Assembly (NCBI GenBank): GCA_038232455.1
Contig: JBBSHU010000005.1
Coordinates: 1-51,686, forward strand
Length of the DNA: 51,686 nucleotides
From: DATAQC01 sp038232455
GTDB lineage: Bacteria > Actinomycetota > Acidimicrobiia > Acidimicrobiales > AC-14
Direction of reading: 5' to 3'
How positions within the stretch are numbered: the stretch's first letter is position 1; each line of letters begins with the position of its first letter. The notes beneath the pieces were generated by a model. That model was given only the letters and a program-made list of their open reading frames with translations, was not told the origin of the DNA and ran no database searches. Below, in pieces: positions 6,808 through 15,825 of the stretch. The translations under genes and the position numbers were made by a program.

Positions 6808-8019
6808 ATGGCGATTTCGGGCCCCCGAATCCTGGCCCTCCTGGCCACCACGGCCCTGCTGTCAGGGGCGGCCTGCGGCAGTGGGTCGGCCAAGCCCTCA
6901 GCGGCCGGGGACAAGGCGAAGGCGCAGAGCATCGTCATCACGTCGGCCGACGTTCCGGACTTCACCGCCGAAGCGGACGACAACAGCGACGAAGGCTCCC
7001 CCAATCCGCTCGACCGGTGCGTCAAGAACAACCCGCTGCTGACCAAAGGCGACAAGCCACGCGGGGCCGACGGTACCGGTTTCACCAAGGACGACGGCGA
7101 CCTGCACATCGGGTCCGGTGCCGTCCTGGCCGAGAAGGAGGCCGACGCCCGCCAGGCGTTCTCCGACCTCAAAGGTGCCTTGGTCAGCCAGTGCGTGAAG
7201 GACGGTCTGAAGACGGCGGTCGAGGACGCCGCCGACCCCGGTCTGAGGGTGGGCGACGTGTCGGACACACCGTTGACGACTCCGAAGGTCACTGACGAGG
7301 TGGCCGCCTCCCGTCTGACGGTACCGCTGGAGGCCGGTGGCAAACGGTTGTCGGTGTTCGTCGACCTGACCATCCTCCGGCAGGGCCGGGTGTTCGGCGG
7401 CGTCTATGTCACGGGGTCAGGTTCGCCCTTCCCCGACGCCGAGCGCACCCGCCTGGCGACGCTCGTCGGCAAGCGCATGAGCGGCAAGGCCAGGAACACT
7501 CCCGATACCGGTCCGAAGCCGACGACGTCCACCACGACGGGGAGGTCGCCGACGAGGGGGGCGGCGAAAGCCGGTTACACCCCGTTCCGAGACCCCTCGG
7601 GCGTGAGCCTGGAACATCCGAAGGAGTGGACGGTCGAGCCGAGCAGTGCCGGCAGCCCGCTCTACGTGTTCATCGACCCGCCGGAAGACGCGCCGTTCCG
7701 CCGCAACATCAACATCCTACGCCAGAGCGGTTCGGGCCCCGTCACCCTCGACGACTACACCAAGCTCAGCCTCAAGCAGGTCAGCGACATTCCCGGGTCG
7801 ACCACGGGGGATTCGGGACCCACCACGCTGGCGGGCTCGCCCGCCTACCGGGTTTCCTACCAGGCGGATCTCGGCAAGGGCGACCTTCGCGTCCTTTCGG
7901 TGTGGACCATCCGCAGCGGCAAGGCCTGGCTGGTGACCTATACCTCCGACCCCGCCCGGTTCGACTCCGCCCTCCCCGACGTCGAACGCTTCCTCACGAC
8001 CATCCAATTGCCTGCGTAG
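6808..8019 (+). CDS. Predicted secreted lipoprotein with PsbP/DcrB-like C-terminal domain
   Basis: The 403-aa product begins with a signal peptide (RILALLATTALLSGAAC) whose Cys23 is a likely lipidation site, although Gly at -3 is not the favoured residue. A Ser/Thr-rich linker (about 225-250) precedes a C-terminal domain starting PFRDPSGVSLEHPKEWTVE that looks like the Mog1p/PsbP fold used in many actinobacterial lipoproteins. The N-terminal half resembles nothing I recognise. It should be anchored outside the membrane. GGGAGGA lies upstream of ATG 6808. It converges on the GH13 gene with only 16 bases between stops. Confidence 0.7.
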   Translation: MAISGPRILALLATTALLSGAACGSGSAKPSAAGDKAKAQSIVITSADVPDFTAEADDNSDEGSPNPLDRCVKNNPLLTKGDKPRGADGTGFTKDDGDLHIGSGAVLAEKEADARQAFSDLKGALVSQCVKDGLKTAVEDAADPGLRVGDVSDTPLTTPKVTDEVAASRLTVPLEAGGKRLSVFVDLTILRQGRVFGGVYVTGSGSPFPDAERTRLATLVGKRMSGKARNTPDTGPKPTTSTTTGRSPTRGAAKAGYTPFRDPSGVSLEHPKEWTVEPSSAGSPLYVFIDPPEDAPFRRNINILRQSGSGPVTLDDYTKLSLKQVSDIPGSTTGDSGPTTLAGSPAYRVSYQADLGKGDLRVLSVWTIRSGKAWLVTYTSDPARFDSALPDVERFLTTIQLPA

Positions 8020-8024
8020 GCGTC

Positions 8025-8038
8025 TCTTCTGGACCCTA
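8025..8038 (-). repeat. Copy A of dispersed repeat (partial)
   Basis: The minus strand reads TAGGGTCCAGAAGA, the first half of the repeat found at 29796, 29860, 34932 and 46581. The TAG is the stop codon of the GH13 gene. The right half of the repeat (TAACTACC) is not present. Confidence 0.6.
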
Positions 8039-9673
8039 ACCGACGCTGCGGGCCAGCCGGATCCAGCGGTACCCGTAGGCGTCGACCTTCATCTTCTTCA
8101 GCTCGGGGTCGACCGGCCCGTAGTCGCCATTGGCAAAGACCTCCAGGGGCTCGCCCTGCTGGCCGGGCTGCGGTCCGAGGTCGACCTGGCAGCTCTCGTC
8201 GGCGAGGTTGACGATGCTGAGCATCACACCCGTTGGTCCCTCGTGGCGCAGGGCGAGCACCGACGGCACACCGCTGTCGACGGGAAGGGTCTGTCCAGCA
8301 CCGAACTCCGGGCACTCGCGCACGGTGTGCAACATGCGTCCCATCCATGACACCAACGACGTCGGGTCCCCACGCTGGGAGACGACGTTGACCTTCTCGT
8401 GACCGAAGTCGCCGCCACTGATGACGGGTTGGCACAGCTCGTCGGGGTCGGCGGCCGAGAAGCCGGCATTGGCGTGGGGGGTCCACTGCATGGGTGTGCG
8501 AATGGCGTTGCGTTCGGGAAGCGCGAGGTCGTCGCCCATGCCGATCTCCTCGCCGTAGCGGACCACGGGCGTGCCCGGCAGCGAGAACTGCAGGGCATAG
8601 GCCATCTCCAACCGGCGGCGATCACCCCCGAGCATCGGCGCCAGGCGCCTACGGATTCCCCGTCCGTACAGCTGCATCTTCGGCGACGGCCCGAAGGCCT
8701 CGAAGACCTCGGCCCGTTCCTTTTCGCCGAGCCGGCCCAGGTCGATCTCGTCGTGGTTGCGCAGGAACGTGGCCCACTGGCACGAAGGGGGGATCGTCGG
8801 CATGGCCTCGAGGGCGGACAGGATGGGCGCCGCGTCACCTCGGGCCAAGGCCAGGAACGTACGCTGGTTGAGGAGGAAGTTGAACAACATGGGCAGGCGG
8901 TCGCCCTGGCCGAAGTACTGCACCAGCTCGTCGCGCTCCACGTTGGCTTCGGCCAGGATCACCGCGTCGCCCCTTCGCCACGACAGCAGCTCCCGCAGCT
9001 CGGTCAGGTAGCCGAAATCACGGGCCGCGTCGGGCTCGTTGGGCCTGGTCGACTCGATGACGAACGGCGCCGCGTCCATGCGGAACCCCGAGACCCCGAG
9101 CCGCAGCCAGAAGGCCATGATCTTGCGGACTTCGGCCCGCACTTCGGGATTGTCGGAGTTGAGATCGGGCTGGAAGTCGTAGAAGCGGTGGAAGTACCAC
9201 GCCTTGGCCTTGGCATCGCGCGTCCAGGTCTCCTTCTGGACTCCGGGGAAGACGACCCCCTGGGTGAGGTCGGTGGGGCGCTCGTCGGACCACACGTACC
9301 AGTTCCGCCTGGGCGAGTGGGGATCCGACCGCGCTTCGACGAACCACGGATGTTGGTCGGACGTGTGGTTCACGACCAGGTCGATGATCACCCGCAGGCC
9401 ACGGTTCTCGGCCTGGTGCACGAACTCGACGAAGTCACCGAGGGTCCCGATGCGAGGATTGACGTTGTAGTAGTCGGTGACGTCGTAGCCGTCGTCGCGG
9501 TCGGGACTCGGGTGGATGGGATTGAGCCACAGACAGGTCACTCCGAGCCGGGCGAGGTAGTCGAGACGGCTCGTGAGGCCACGGAGATCCCCGACGCCGT
9601 CGCCGTCGGAGTCCTGGAAGGTCTCCACGTCGAGGCAGTAGATGATCGCCTGCTTGTACCAGCGCTCCTGCAT
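8036..9673 (-). CDS. GH13 alpha-amylase-family enzyme, trehalose synthase-like
   Basis: The 545-aa protein starts MQERWYKQAIIYCLDVETFQ and holds all GH13 regions: DLVVNHTSDQHPWF (98-111), GFRMDAAPF with nucleophile Asp200, ILAEAN with acid/base Glu242 and FLRNHDE with Asp308. Its opening, insertions and PMQWTPHANAGFS segment are those of maltose-to-trehalose isomerases (TreS) and related glucosyltransferases rather than plain amylases. Probable role: interconversion of maltose and trehalose in storage or osmotic metabolism. No fused maltokinase is seen. It lies 26 bases behind the patatin-like gene on the same strand, so it may be the last gene of the leftward PHA operon. The exact substrate is not certain. 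Confidence 0.82.
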   Translation of the reverse strand: MQERWYKQAIIYCLDVETFQDSDGDGVGDLRGLTSRLDYLARLGVTCLWLNPIHPSPDRDDGYDVTDYYNVNPRIGTLGDFVEFVHQAENRGLRVIIDLVVNHTSDQHPWFVEARSDPHSPRRNWYVWSDERPTDLTQGVVFPGVQKETWTRDAKAKAWYFHRFYDFQPDLNSDNPEVRAEVRKIMAFWLRLGVSGFRMDAAPFVIESTRPNEPDAARDFGYLTELRELLSWRRGDAVILAEANVERDELVQYFGQGDRLPMLFNFLLNQRTFLALARGDAAPILSALEAMPTIPPSCQWATFLRNHDEIDLGRLGEKERAEVFEAFGPSPKMQLYGRGIRRRLAPMLGGDRRRLEMAYALQFSLPGTPVVRYGEEIGMGDDLALPERNAIRTPMQWTPHANAGFSAADPDELCQPVISGGDFGHEKVNVVSQRGDPTSLVSWMGRMLHTVRECPEFGAGQTLPVDSGVPSVLALRHEGPTGVMLSIVNLADESCQVDLGPQPGQQGEPLEVFANGDYGPVDPELKKMKVDAYGYRWIRLARSVG

Positions 9674-9699
9674 CCGAGGGTCCTACCCCGCGAGTCCGT

Positions 9700-10700
9700 C
9701 TACTGCACGTGTACGGGCAGAGACCGCAGGAACTCGTCGGCCTGCTCCTGGCCGCGAGCCAGCAACGAGGTGATGAACGCCGGGCTGCGATCGAGCTTCG
9801 ACTCGGAATCGAGATCGACCTTCATGTCCATCTCGATCGTGCGTACCTCGATGCACTGGTACTTCGAACCCGTGAGCTTGTTGCCCTTCCCGTCCCCCTC
9901 GATCAACTGGTTGATCTTGTCGATGAAGAACAGCTCCTGACGCAGCGACAGGTTGCCGGACAACTCGTTTCTCCGGTCGCGTCGCCCATGGACGTGGGCT
10001 CGGCCCGGCGCTCGGTGGGATTGATCTGCAGCACCCAGATCTCGTCGGGTTTGGCATCGGGAAGGTCGCGCACGGGAGGGTTCTGCGAGAACAGGCCGTC
10101 CCAGTACATCCCGCCGTCGATGTGCACAGCCCTGAAGAGCGTGGGAATGGCGGCCGAGGCCAGGATGGCATCGGCGGTGACCTCGAGCAAGGGTGCGTCG
10201 TTGTCGTCGTCCCAACCGTTCCTGAACACCTTGAACTTCCCCGACAGGACGTCGGCTGCGCCGACGAGCAACAGCGGCGTCGGTGGCCCGCACCGGGCCA
10301 CGAGGTCGGGGACCCGATCGAAGTCGACGTGATTCCTCAACACCTTCTTGAACTGCTCGGCGGCTACGGGCGGGTACAGGTACGGGCTGATCTCGGGCGT
10401 GAGCACTGTCGACAGCGCCCGCGAGGTCCACAGCGTCCACTCGTTCGTGAGGAGGTCGACGGGCGACGTCGCCGACATCTCGTGCCAGAACGCCTCCAGG
10501 CGGTCGCCCACCGTCTCCGGACCGTCGGCCAACAACGCGTACCAGGCCAGGACGGCGTCGATCGCTCCCCCCGACGTGCCGGTGAGGGCCACCACTTCGT
10601 AGCCGTCGGTCACCAGTCTCTTCAGCGCTCCCGCCGAGAACGCGGTGTGGCTGCCGCCGCCCTGGCATGCGATGGCCAACCGCCGCCCGGTCGTCTTCAT
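9700..10700 (-). CDS. Patatin-like phospholipase family protein (frameshifted)
   Basis: From ATG 10700 (GGGAGGG upstream) the product reads MKTTGRRLAIACQGGGSHTA with the oxyanion loop GGGS, then the nucleophile elbow LTGTSGGAID (Ser about 45) and the dyad Asp in VHIDGGMYWDG near 190. After about PTSMGD the family sequence moves to another frame (RRNELSGNLSLRQELFFIDK) and ends at 9700-9702, so one base is wrong near 9970-9990. Patatin-like enzymes hydrolyse acyl esters. The position 25 bases downstream of phaC suggests action on PHA granules or their lipid coat, which is inference. The catalytic part precedes the shift, so some function might survive. Confidence 0.75.
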
Positions 10701-10725
10701 CGGTGCCCTCCCTCTTCGGCGTCGA

Positions 10726-12333
10726 CTACTTCTGGTGGACGTAGGTGCCTGGCGCGTCGGCGATCGGCGGGTGGTCCTGGCTGCCGAGGGCCGGCGGCGG
10801 GCGGCGGTCGCCGGCCCGAGTGGCGATCCAATCGGCCCAGTCGTGCCACCACGATCCCTGCTGCAGGTCGGCCGCGCCCAACCACTCGTCGGCCGCAGCA
10901 GGAAGGGCATCGTTGGTCCAGTACCGCCTACGCGAGGCGTCAGGGTTCACGATCCCGGCCACGTGGCCGGAGGACGTGAGCACGAAGCGGCAGTCTCCGC
11001 CCAGCAGCGACGTGGTGGCGTACGCCGACTTCCACGGTGCGATGTGGTCGTCCTTGGCCGACAGAACGTAGGTGTCGGCGGTGACCAGGTCGAGGTCGAG
11101 CTGGGTGCCGGCCAGGTTCATCTTGCCCCGGGCCAGCTGGTTCTCCACGTAACAGCACCGCAGGTAGAACGAGTGCATGTCCGCCGGCATCCGGGTGCCG
11201 TCACCGTTCCACGCCAGGATGTCGAAGGCCGGGGGCGGCTCACCCATGAGCCAGCCGCTCACCACGTAGTTCCAGACCAGGTCGCGGGCCCGAAGGAGGT
11301 CGAACATGCGCGCCATCTCGGACGCGTCGAGGTAGCCGCGGCTCGACATCTGGGTGGTCATGCGTTCGACCGAACCCTTGTCCAGGAAGCGGCCCATGGG
11401 CCCGGGCTCGCTGAAGTCGACGAGCGTGTTGAGCAGCGTCGCCGAACGCACGCGAGCGCCGCCGTTGGCGGCCAGGTGTGCCATGAGCATCACGGTGAGG
11501 CTGCCGCCCAGGCACAGCCCGACGATGTTGACCTGGTCGGTGCCGGTCACATCGGCGATCACCTCGAGGGCGTCGTAGGGCCCGCGGAGCAGATAGTCGT
11601 CGAGCGTGACGTTGCGCATCGACTCGTCGGGGTTGCGGTAGCTGATGGCGAAAACCGTGTGGCCGTGGGCGACCGCCCACTCGACGAAGCTCCGCCCCGG
11701 AGCCAGGTCCATGATGTAGTACTTGTTGATCCACGGCGGGCTCAACAGCAGCGGGACCTCGAAGGTGGTCTCCGTCTGCGGGGCGTACTGGATCAACTCC
11801 ATGAGGTCGTTCCGGAAGACGACCTTGCCCGGGGTGGCAGCCAGGTTCTCGCCCAGGGTGAACGGCGAGGTGTCGACCTGGCTGGGCATGCCCCCGTTGT
11901 CGGCCATGTCGGCGAAGAAGTTCCGGATGCCGGCCAGGGCGGATTTGCCGCCGGTGTCGAACGCTCGCTGCATCGCTGCGGGGTTGCTCAGGAAGAAGTT
12001 GGTGGGGGCGAGGGCATCGACGACCAGGTCGGTCGCGAACCTGGCCTTGTCGGCGGTGGACGGATCGACGTCGGCGACATCGACCAGCTCGTGCAGATAC
12101 CTGGCCCACGCCAGGTGCGACTGCCGTAGGCCGTAGAACCAGGGGTTGCGCTCCCAACTCGGGTGGGCGAAACGGCGGTCACCGTCGCCGTTGGCGACGG
12201 GCCCGGCCACATCCAACCCCCAGGCGCGTGCGGTCGCAGCCCAGCCCACGTGGGCGAGGGTGGCGAAATGGCGCGTGGTGGCCAGGCCGACGGTGAAGGG
12301 ATGGCGGGCGAGGTCGGCCCACACCGTCCTCAT
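10726..12333 (-). CDS. phaC: Poly(3-hydroxyalkanoate) synthase, class I type
   Basis: The 535-aa product has the synthase lipase-like box GLCLGGS with nucleophile Cys274, Asp429 in AKDDHIAPW and His457 in SSGHVAGIVNP. It joins (R)-3-hydroxyacyl-CoA monomers into polyester at the granule surface. N-terminal residues 50-210 (DRRFAHPSWERNPWFYGLRQ; LLLSPPWINKYYIMDLAPGR) are typical of PhaC. It is the upstream gene of a pair with the patatin-like gene, and downstream of the XRE regulator by 112 bases. The second synthase at 14079-15773 is clearly homologous, giving two divergent paralogues in one locus. No phaE or phaR subunit gene is visible, in keeping with class I. Confidence 0.92.
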   Translation of the reverse strand: MRTVWADLARHPFTVGLATTRHFATLAHVGWAATARAWGLDVAGPVANGDGDRRFAHPSWERNPWFYGLRQSHLAWARYLHELVDVADVDPSTADKARFATDLVVDALAPTNFFLSNPAAMQRAFDTGGKSALAGIRNFFADMADNGGMPSQVDTSPFTLGENLAATPGKVVFRNDLMELIQYAPQTETTFEVPLLLSPPWINKYYIMDLAPGRSFVEWAVAHGHTVFAISYRNPDESMRNVTLDDYLLRGPYDALEVIADVTGTDQVNIVGLCLGGSLTVMLMAHLAANGGARVRSATLLNTLVDFSEPGPMGRFLDKGSVERMTTQMSSRGYLDASEMARMFDLLRARDLVWNYVVSGWLMGEPPPAFDILAWNGDGTRMPADMHSFYLRCCYVENQLARGKMNLAGTQLDLDLVTADTYVLSAKDDHIAPWKSAYATTSLLGGDCRFVLTSSGHVAGIVNPDASRRRYWTNDALPAAADEWLGAADLQQGSWWHDWADWIATRAGDRRPPPALGSQDHPPIADAPGTYVHQK

Positions 12334-12445
12334 GGCGCGGGAAAAGTTGCCTGTGTCGACACCTGCGAGCAGACCCTCTTCGGGGCTCAGTTCCTCGGTG
12401 GCGATGCGCCCGACGTCGACCGCCGGGTGTGTGGGCTCGACTGCT

Positions 12446-12838
12446 TCAGGCGCTCCCGTCGCTGGCGAGATAGCTCCGGTAGACAGAGAGCAGCGCCTCC
12501 TTCTGATCGGCGGTGAGCCTGCCGTCGGCTCGGATGGCCGCCTCGGTGGTGGATCGTGGCGCCGGCCCGTGCTCGTCGACTGATGCGTCGTCGATGAGGC
12601 CGGCCTGGGTCAACATGGCCTCGGCCGAGAGATCGAGCGCTCGGGCGATCGAGTTCAGGACGCGCATGGACGGTACATGCATGCCCCGTTCGATCTGGCT
12701 CAGGTAGGCATTCGAGACCTTGGTGCGCTCCGCCATCTCGCGGAGCGAGAGATTGGCCAGGCGCCGCTGGGTGCGGAGAAAGCCGCCGAGGGCCCCGACC
12801 TGGGCTTCCCACGGGTCGCTCAACGCACGTCCCGGCAA
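12446..12838 (-). CDS. XRE-family regulator of the PHA locus
   Basis: The 130-aa product has an N-terminal HTH: LSLREMAERTKVSNAYLSQI followed by ERGMHVPSMRVLNSIARAL (about 30-68), a Cro/CI-type domain. The C-terminal half (ADGRLTADQKEALLSVYRSY) is helical and may bind a ligand or the granule. It lies between phasin and phaC on the same strand, the position of a pathway regulator that senses granule formation, comparable in logic to PhaR although from another family. The start is uncertain: TTG 12838 gives the longest form, and a second TTG a few codons later (LSDPWEAQ) is possible. A likely target is the palindrome at 13311-13330. Confidence 0.8.
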   Translation of the reverse strand: MPGRALSDPWEAQVGALGGFLRTQRRLANLSLREMAERTKVSNAYLSQIERGMHVPSMRVLNSIARALDLSAEAMLTQAGLIDDASVDEHGPAPRSTTEAAIRADGRLTADQKEALLSVYRSYLASDGSA

Positions 12839-12866
12839 GCGCAGTTCGTCATCCGGCCATCTTGGC

Positions 12867-12899
12867 GCATGCCCGGAGGACGTTCACCTCCGGGCATGC
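12867..12899 (-). terminator. Strong hairpin between phasin and the XRE regulator
   Basis: A perfect 13-bp stem (GCATGCCCGGAGG with its complement) closes a 7-base loop, 43 bases behind the phasin stop. No T-tract follows on the minus strand, so it may work as a partial terminator or as an mRNA-stabilising 3' end that lets phasin be made in excess of the regulator. Confidence 0.6.
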
Positions 12900-12941
12900 C
12901 ACAACCAGGCTCAGGGCCGCGCTGGCCAGCGCCTGGTTCAA

Positions 12942-13244
12942 CTAGCGGGACTTGGCCGCCGAGGCCGCCTTGGCCGGCGCGCTGGTGACGGGCTGAACAG
13001 CCTCGAACATCTTGGTGGCGAACTCGCGCTGGCTGGCGAGCACCTTCTTGCTGAAGTCGAGCGACGTCTCGAACAGGTCGCCGGCCTTGGGGTCGGGAAG
13101 CTCGAGCTGGGGCAGCGTGGACGCCACCGCCTCGAACGTCTCAGACCAGCTGCGGGCGCTGTCGAGCATGGCCTTCTGGCTGACCTGCATGCTGGCGAAG
13201 ATTTTTTCCTGGATGGCTGACGTGGTCTCAACGGGGGTGGGCAT
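12942..13244 (-). CDS. Phasin (PHA granule-associated protein)
   Basis: The 100-aa product (MPTPVETTSAIQEKIFASMQ) is a single amphipathic helical protein without Cys, with phasin-like spacing (SARSWSETFEAVASTLPQLE; FSKKVLASQREFATKMFEAV) and an Ala/Lys-rich tail (APAKAASAAKSR). Phasins coat PHA granules and control their size. The tail resembles the DNA- or granule-binding Ala-Lys tails of PhaF-type proteins but is far shorter. AAAGGGG precedes ATG 13244. It is first in the leftward series and followed by a strong hairpin, consistent with high expression. Confidence 0.78.
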   Translation of the reverse strand: MPTPVETTSAIQEKIFASMQVSQKAMLDSARSWSETFEAVASTLPQLELPDPKAGDLFETSLDFSKKVLASQREFATKMFEAVQPVTSAPAKAASAAKSR

Positions 13245-13575
13245 GGGTGGTCCCCTTTCGTTTTGGGTGTTGCGTTAACTATACCAAGCATCTGCTCGAT
13301 TGAAACCCCGTTTGTGAATTTGCATACAAAGGGGGACCACGGGGTAGGGTGGATGGAGCGACAGCGCGTCCAACGGCGAAAAGGCGGCGGCGGTGTGCAC
13401 GACGCAGCGTCGGCTCCTCGAGGTTCAGACGAGCTTCACAATCTCGTCACCGAGGTGTTGCCGAACCGGCATCGAGGCGACATGCGCGTCGGGCATCGTT
13501 GCTACCACAGCGACAGAGCAGGGTGGAGGGCGCGGCTTCGAATCACGGTTCCATGACCCACGGGAGAAGGCAACC
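13245..13575. other. Divergent PHA promoter region
   Basis: These 331 bases separate the leftward phasin series from the rightward MaoC series. They are AT-richer near the phasin (about 13260-13335) and hold the 20-bp palindrome at 13311-13330. An in-frame upward extension of the MaoC gene exists but lacks homology. GGGAGAAGG marks the MaoC ribosome site just before 13576. Confidence 0.6.
13311..13330. promoter_or_regulatory. Candidate operator palindrome of the PHA locus
   Basis: TTTGTGAATTTGCATACAAA has inverted TTTGT/ACAAA ends around a 10-base AT-rich centre, in the most AT-rich part of the divergent promoter region. Binding by the XRE regulator encoded at 12446-12838 is inferred from position. 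Confidence 0.4.
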
Positions 13576-14082
13576 ATGACGACCTCCGGTCCGATGACCG
13601 CAGTGATGGACTTGACCGAGCTGGCATCTCGGGCAGGCGAGGTCCTCGGGACCAGTTCCTGGCGACGCATCACCCAGGACGAAGTCGACACCTTCGCCGA
13701 GCTCACCGGCGACAAGCAGTGGATCCACATCGATCCCGAGCGGGCCGAGGCCGGGCCCTTCGGCGGCACCATCGTGTACGGGTACCTCACGCTGTCGCTG
13801 TCCACGCTGTTCCTCGACGAGGTGTTGTCCGTGGAGGGGGCCGGACTGGTCCTCAACTACGGGTCGAATCGCGTGCGCTACCCGGCGCCTGTCCCCGTCG
13901 GCTCGCGCGTCCGGGCAGTGATCGAGCTGGCGGCGGTCGAGGCGATCGCCGGCGGCCTGCAGACGACGTTCCGCCTCACCTTCGAAGTGGAGGGCAAGCC
14001 CAAGCCCGGATGCGTCGCCGACATCGTCTACCGGTACTACGAAGCGTTCCCCGGGACCCCGACCACCAAGGGGACCTCATGA
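13576..14082 (+). CDS. MaoC-family (R)-specific enoyl-CoA hydratase, PhaJ-like
   Basis: The 168-aa hot-dog-fold protein holds the hydratase-2 motif in FAELTGDKQWIHIDPERAEA (catalytic Asp and His about 50-55) followed by GPFGGTIVYGYLTLSL. Such enzymes hydrate trans-2-enoyl-CoA to (R)-3-hydroxyacyl-CoA, the direct substrate of PHA synthase. The start ATG 13576 has GGGAGAAGG upstream. The stop overlaps the phaC start (ATGA at 14079-14082), so the hydratase and synthase are translationally coupled, which supports a monomer-supply role. An in-frame start at 13393 lacks homology and was not used. Confidence 0.85.
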   Translation: MTTSGPMTAVMDLTELASRAGEVLGTSSWRRITQDEVDTFAELTGDKQWIHIDPERAEAGPFGGTIVYGYLTLSLSTLFLDEVLSVEGAGLVLNYGSNRVRYPAPVPVGSRVRAVIELAAVEAIAGGLQTTFRLTFEVEGKPKPGCVADIVYRYYEAFPGTPTTKGTS

Positions 14083-15773
14083 CGACAACGTTCCCACCCC
14101 CTTCTTCACACGATCCTGCGGCCTTCGGGCCGGTGCTCACCCGCCTGGCGACAGGTGCGGCGCGCCATCCCCTGTCGAGCCTGAAGCTCGGCGCGCGCCT
14201 GGGGGGCAGGCTGGCCCAAGCCGGAATCGAGACGGCGGCCCGCGCCATCGGCCGGGACAATTCGCCCGCCTTGTCGCCCATGCCCGGGGACCGTCGGTTC
14301 GCGGATCCTGCCTGGGACGACAACCCGTGGCACTTCGGTCAGCGACAGGCCTACCTGGCGTGGTCCCAGTATCTGCGCGACCTGCCCGGTGCCGCCGGCC
14401 TCGAAGGTGACGACGCCGAGAAAGCCACCTTCGCCCTCGGATTGACCGCCGACGCCCTGGCCCCGACCAATTTTCTCCTGGGCAACCCGGCGGCGCTGAA
14501 AATGGCCGCCGAAACCAGGGGAGCGAGTGCCCTCGCCGGACTCACCAACTTGGTCGACGATGTCGTCGACAACGGAGGCAGGCCGCGCCAAGTGGACTCG
14601 TCGACCTTCGAGGTGGGCGGAAACCTGGCCTGCACGCCGGGCACGGTGGTGTTCCGCAACGATCTCGTCGAGTTGATCCAGTACGCCCCGCAGACCGAGA
14701 CCACCTTCGAGATCCCGCTACTGCTGAGCCCGCCGTGGATCAACCGGTTCTACATCATGGACCTGGCGCCGGAGCGCAGCTTCGCCGAGTGGGCCGTCGG
14801 CCACGGCCACACCACCTTTGCCATCAGCTACCGAAACCCCGACGCCACCATGCGCGGCGTCGACCTCGACGACTACCTGCTCCAGGGGTTGGGGGCGGCG
14901 GTCGACGTCGTCTGCGAGATCACCGGCGCCGATCGGGTGAACGTGGCCGGACTGTGCGTGGGCGGCACCCTCGGCGTCATGCTCGCGGCCTACCAGGCCC
15001 AGGTCGGCGACGATCGCGTGAGCTCGCTGACGCTGCTCAACACGCTGGTCGATTTTAGCCAGCCCGGTTCCCTTGGGGTCTTCACCGACGCCGACGCGGT
15101 GGCGGCGGTCGAGGAGCGCATGGCCGAGAGCGGGTTCCTCGACGAACGCGACATGGCCACCACCTTCGACCTGCTGCGTCCGAACGACCTGGTCTGGAAC
15201 TACGTGGGCCGCAACTGGCTCATGGGCGAGTCACCGCCGGCGTTCGACATCCTCGCCTGGAACGCCGACGCCTCCCGGGTGCCGGAGGCGACCCACTCCT
15301 CCTACCTGCGCTCCCTCTATCGCGAGAACCGCCTGGCCGCCGGCACCATGACCATGGCCGGTCGGCGCCTGGCGCTCGACGACATCGGCGCCGACACGTA
15401 CATCCTGGCCGCCGAGGCCGATCACATCACGCCGTGGAAGTCGTCCTATGCCACCACCGGCCTCATCGGCAGCCCGCTTCGTTTCGTCCTGACCTCGGCT
15501 GGCCACATTGCCGGCATCGTCAATCCCCCGGAGCCCGAACGGCTCCCTGAGCAGGGTGCCAAGGCGAAGCGGAAGTACTGGACCAACGACGACGTGCCTC
15601 CCGAGCCGGAAGAGTGGCGGGCCGGGGCCGTGCAGCACCAGGGCTCGTGGTGGCAGGACTGGGCCGACTGGATCGAACCCCGGGCCGGCAGCCGTGGCCG
15701 CCCGTCAGACGAACCGGGGAGCACCACCCACCCCGCCCTCGCCGACGCGCCCGGCACCTATGTGCACGGGTGA
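14079..15773 (+). CDS. phaC: Poly(3-hydroxyalkanoate) synthase, class I type (second copy)
   Basis: The 564-aa product carries GLCVGGT with nucleophile Cys293, a catalytic Asp in AEADHITPWKSSYATT and His in SAGHIAGIVNPP. It parallels the leftward synthase almost throughout (PWINRFYIMDLAPERSFAEW; WNYVGRNWLMGESPPAFDIL) and adds about 45 N-terminal residues with an Ala/Arg-rich amphipathic stretch. The two probably arose by duplication and may prefer different chain lengths or form a heteromer; neither is proved. Translation is coupled to the MaoC hydratase through the ATGA overlap. The hydroxyacyl-CoA dehydrogenase gene follows after 52 bases. Confidence 0.92.
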   Translation: MTTTFPPPSSHDPAAFGPVLTRLATGAARHPLSSLKLGARLGGRLAQAGIETAARAIGRDNSPALSPMPGDRRFADPAWDDNPWHFGQRQAYLAWSQYLRDLPGAAGLEGDDAEKATFALGLTADALAPTNFLLGNPAALKMAAETRGASALAGLTNLVDDVVDNGGRPRQVDSSTFEVGGNLACTPGTVVFRNDLVELIQYAPQTETTFEIPLLLSPPWINRFYIMDLAPERSFAEWAVGHGHTTFAISYRNPDATMRGVDLDDYLLQGLGAAVDVVCEITGADRVNVAGLCVGGTLGVMLAAYQAQVGDDRVSSLTLLNTLVDFSQPGSLGVFTDADAVAAVEERMAESGFLDERDMATTFDLLRPNDLVWNYVGRNWLMGESPPAFDILAWNADASRVPEATHSSYLRSLYRENRLAAGTMTMAGRRLALDDIGADTYILAAEADHITPWKSSYATTGLIGSPLRFVLTSAGHIAGIVNPPEPERLPEQGAKAKRKYWTNDDVPPEPEEWRAGAVQHQGSWWQDWADWIEPRAGSRGRPSDEPGSTTHPALADAPGTYVHG

Positions 15774-15825
15774 ACCCACTGACTCGACAACGAACGACAT
15801 CCACCGAGACGAAGAGGAGACAGAG

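Noticed and set aside
8399..9940. 513-codon plus-strand frame
   Set aside because: Antisense to the motif-complete GH13 gene.
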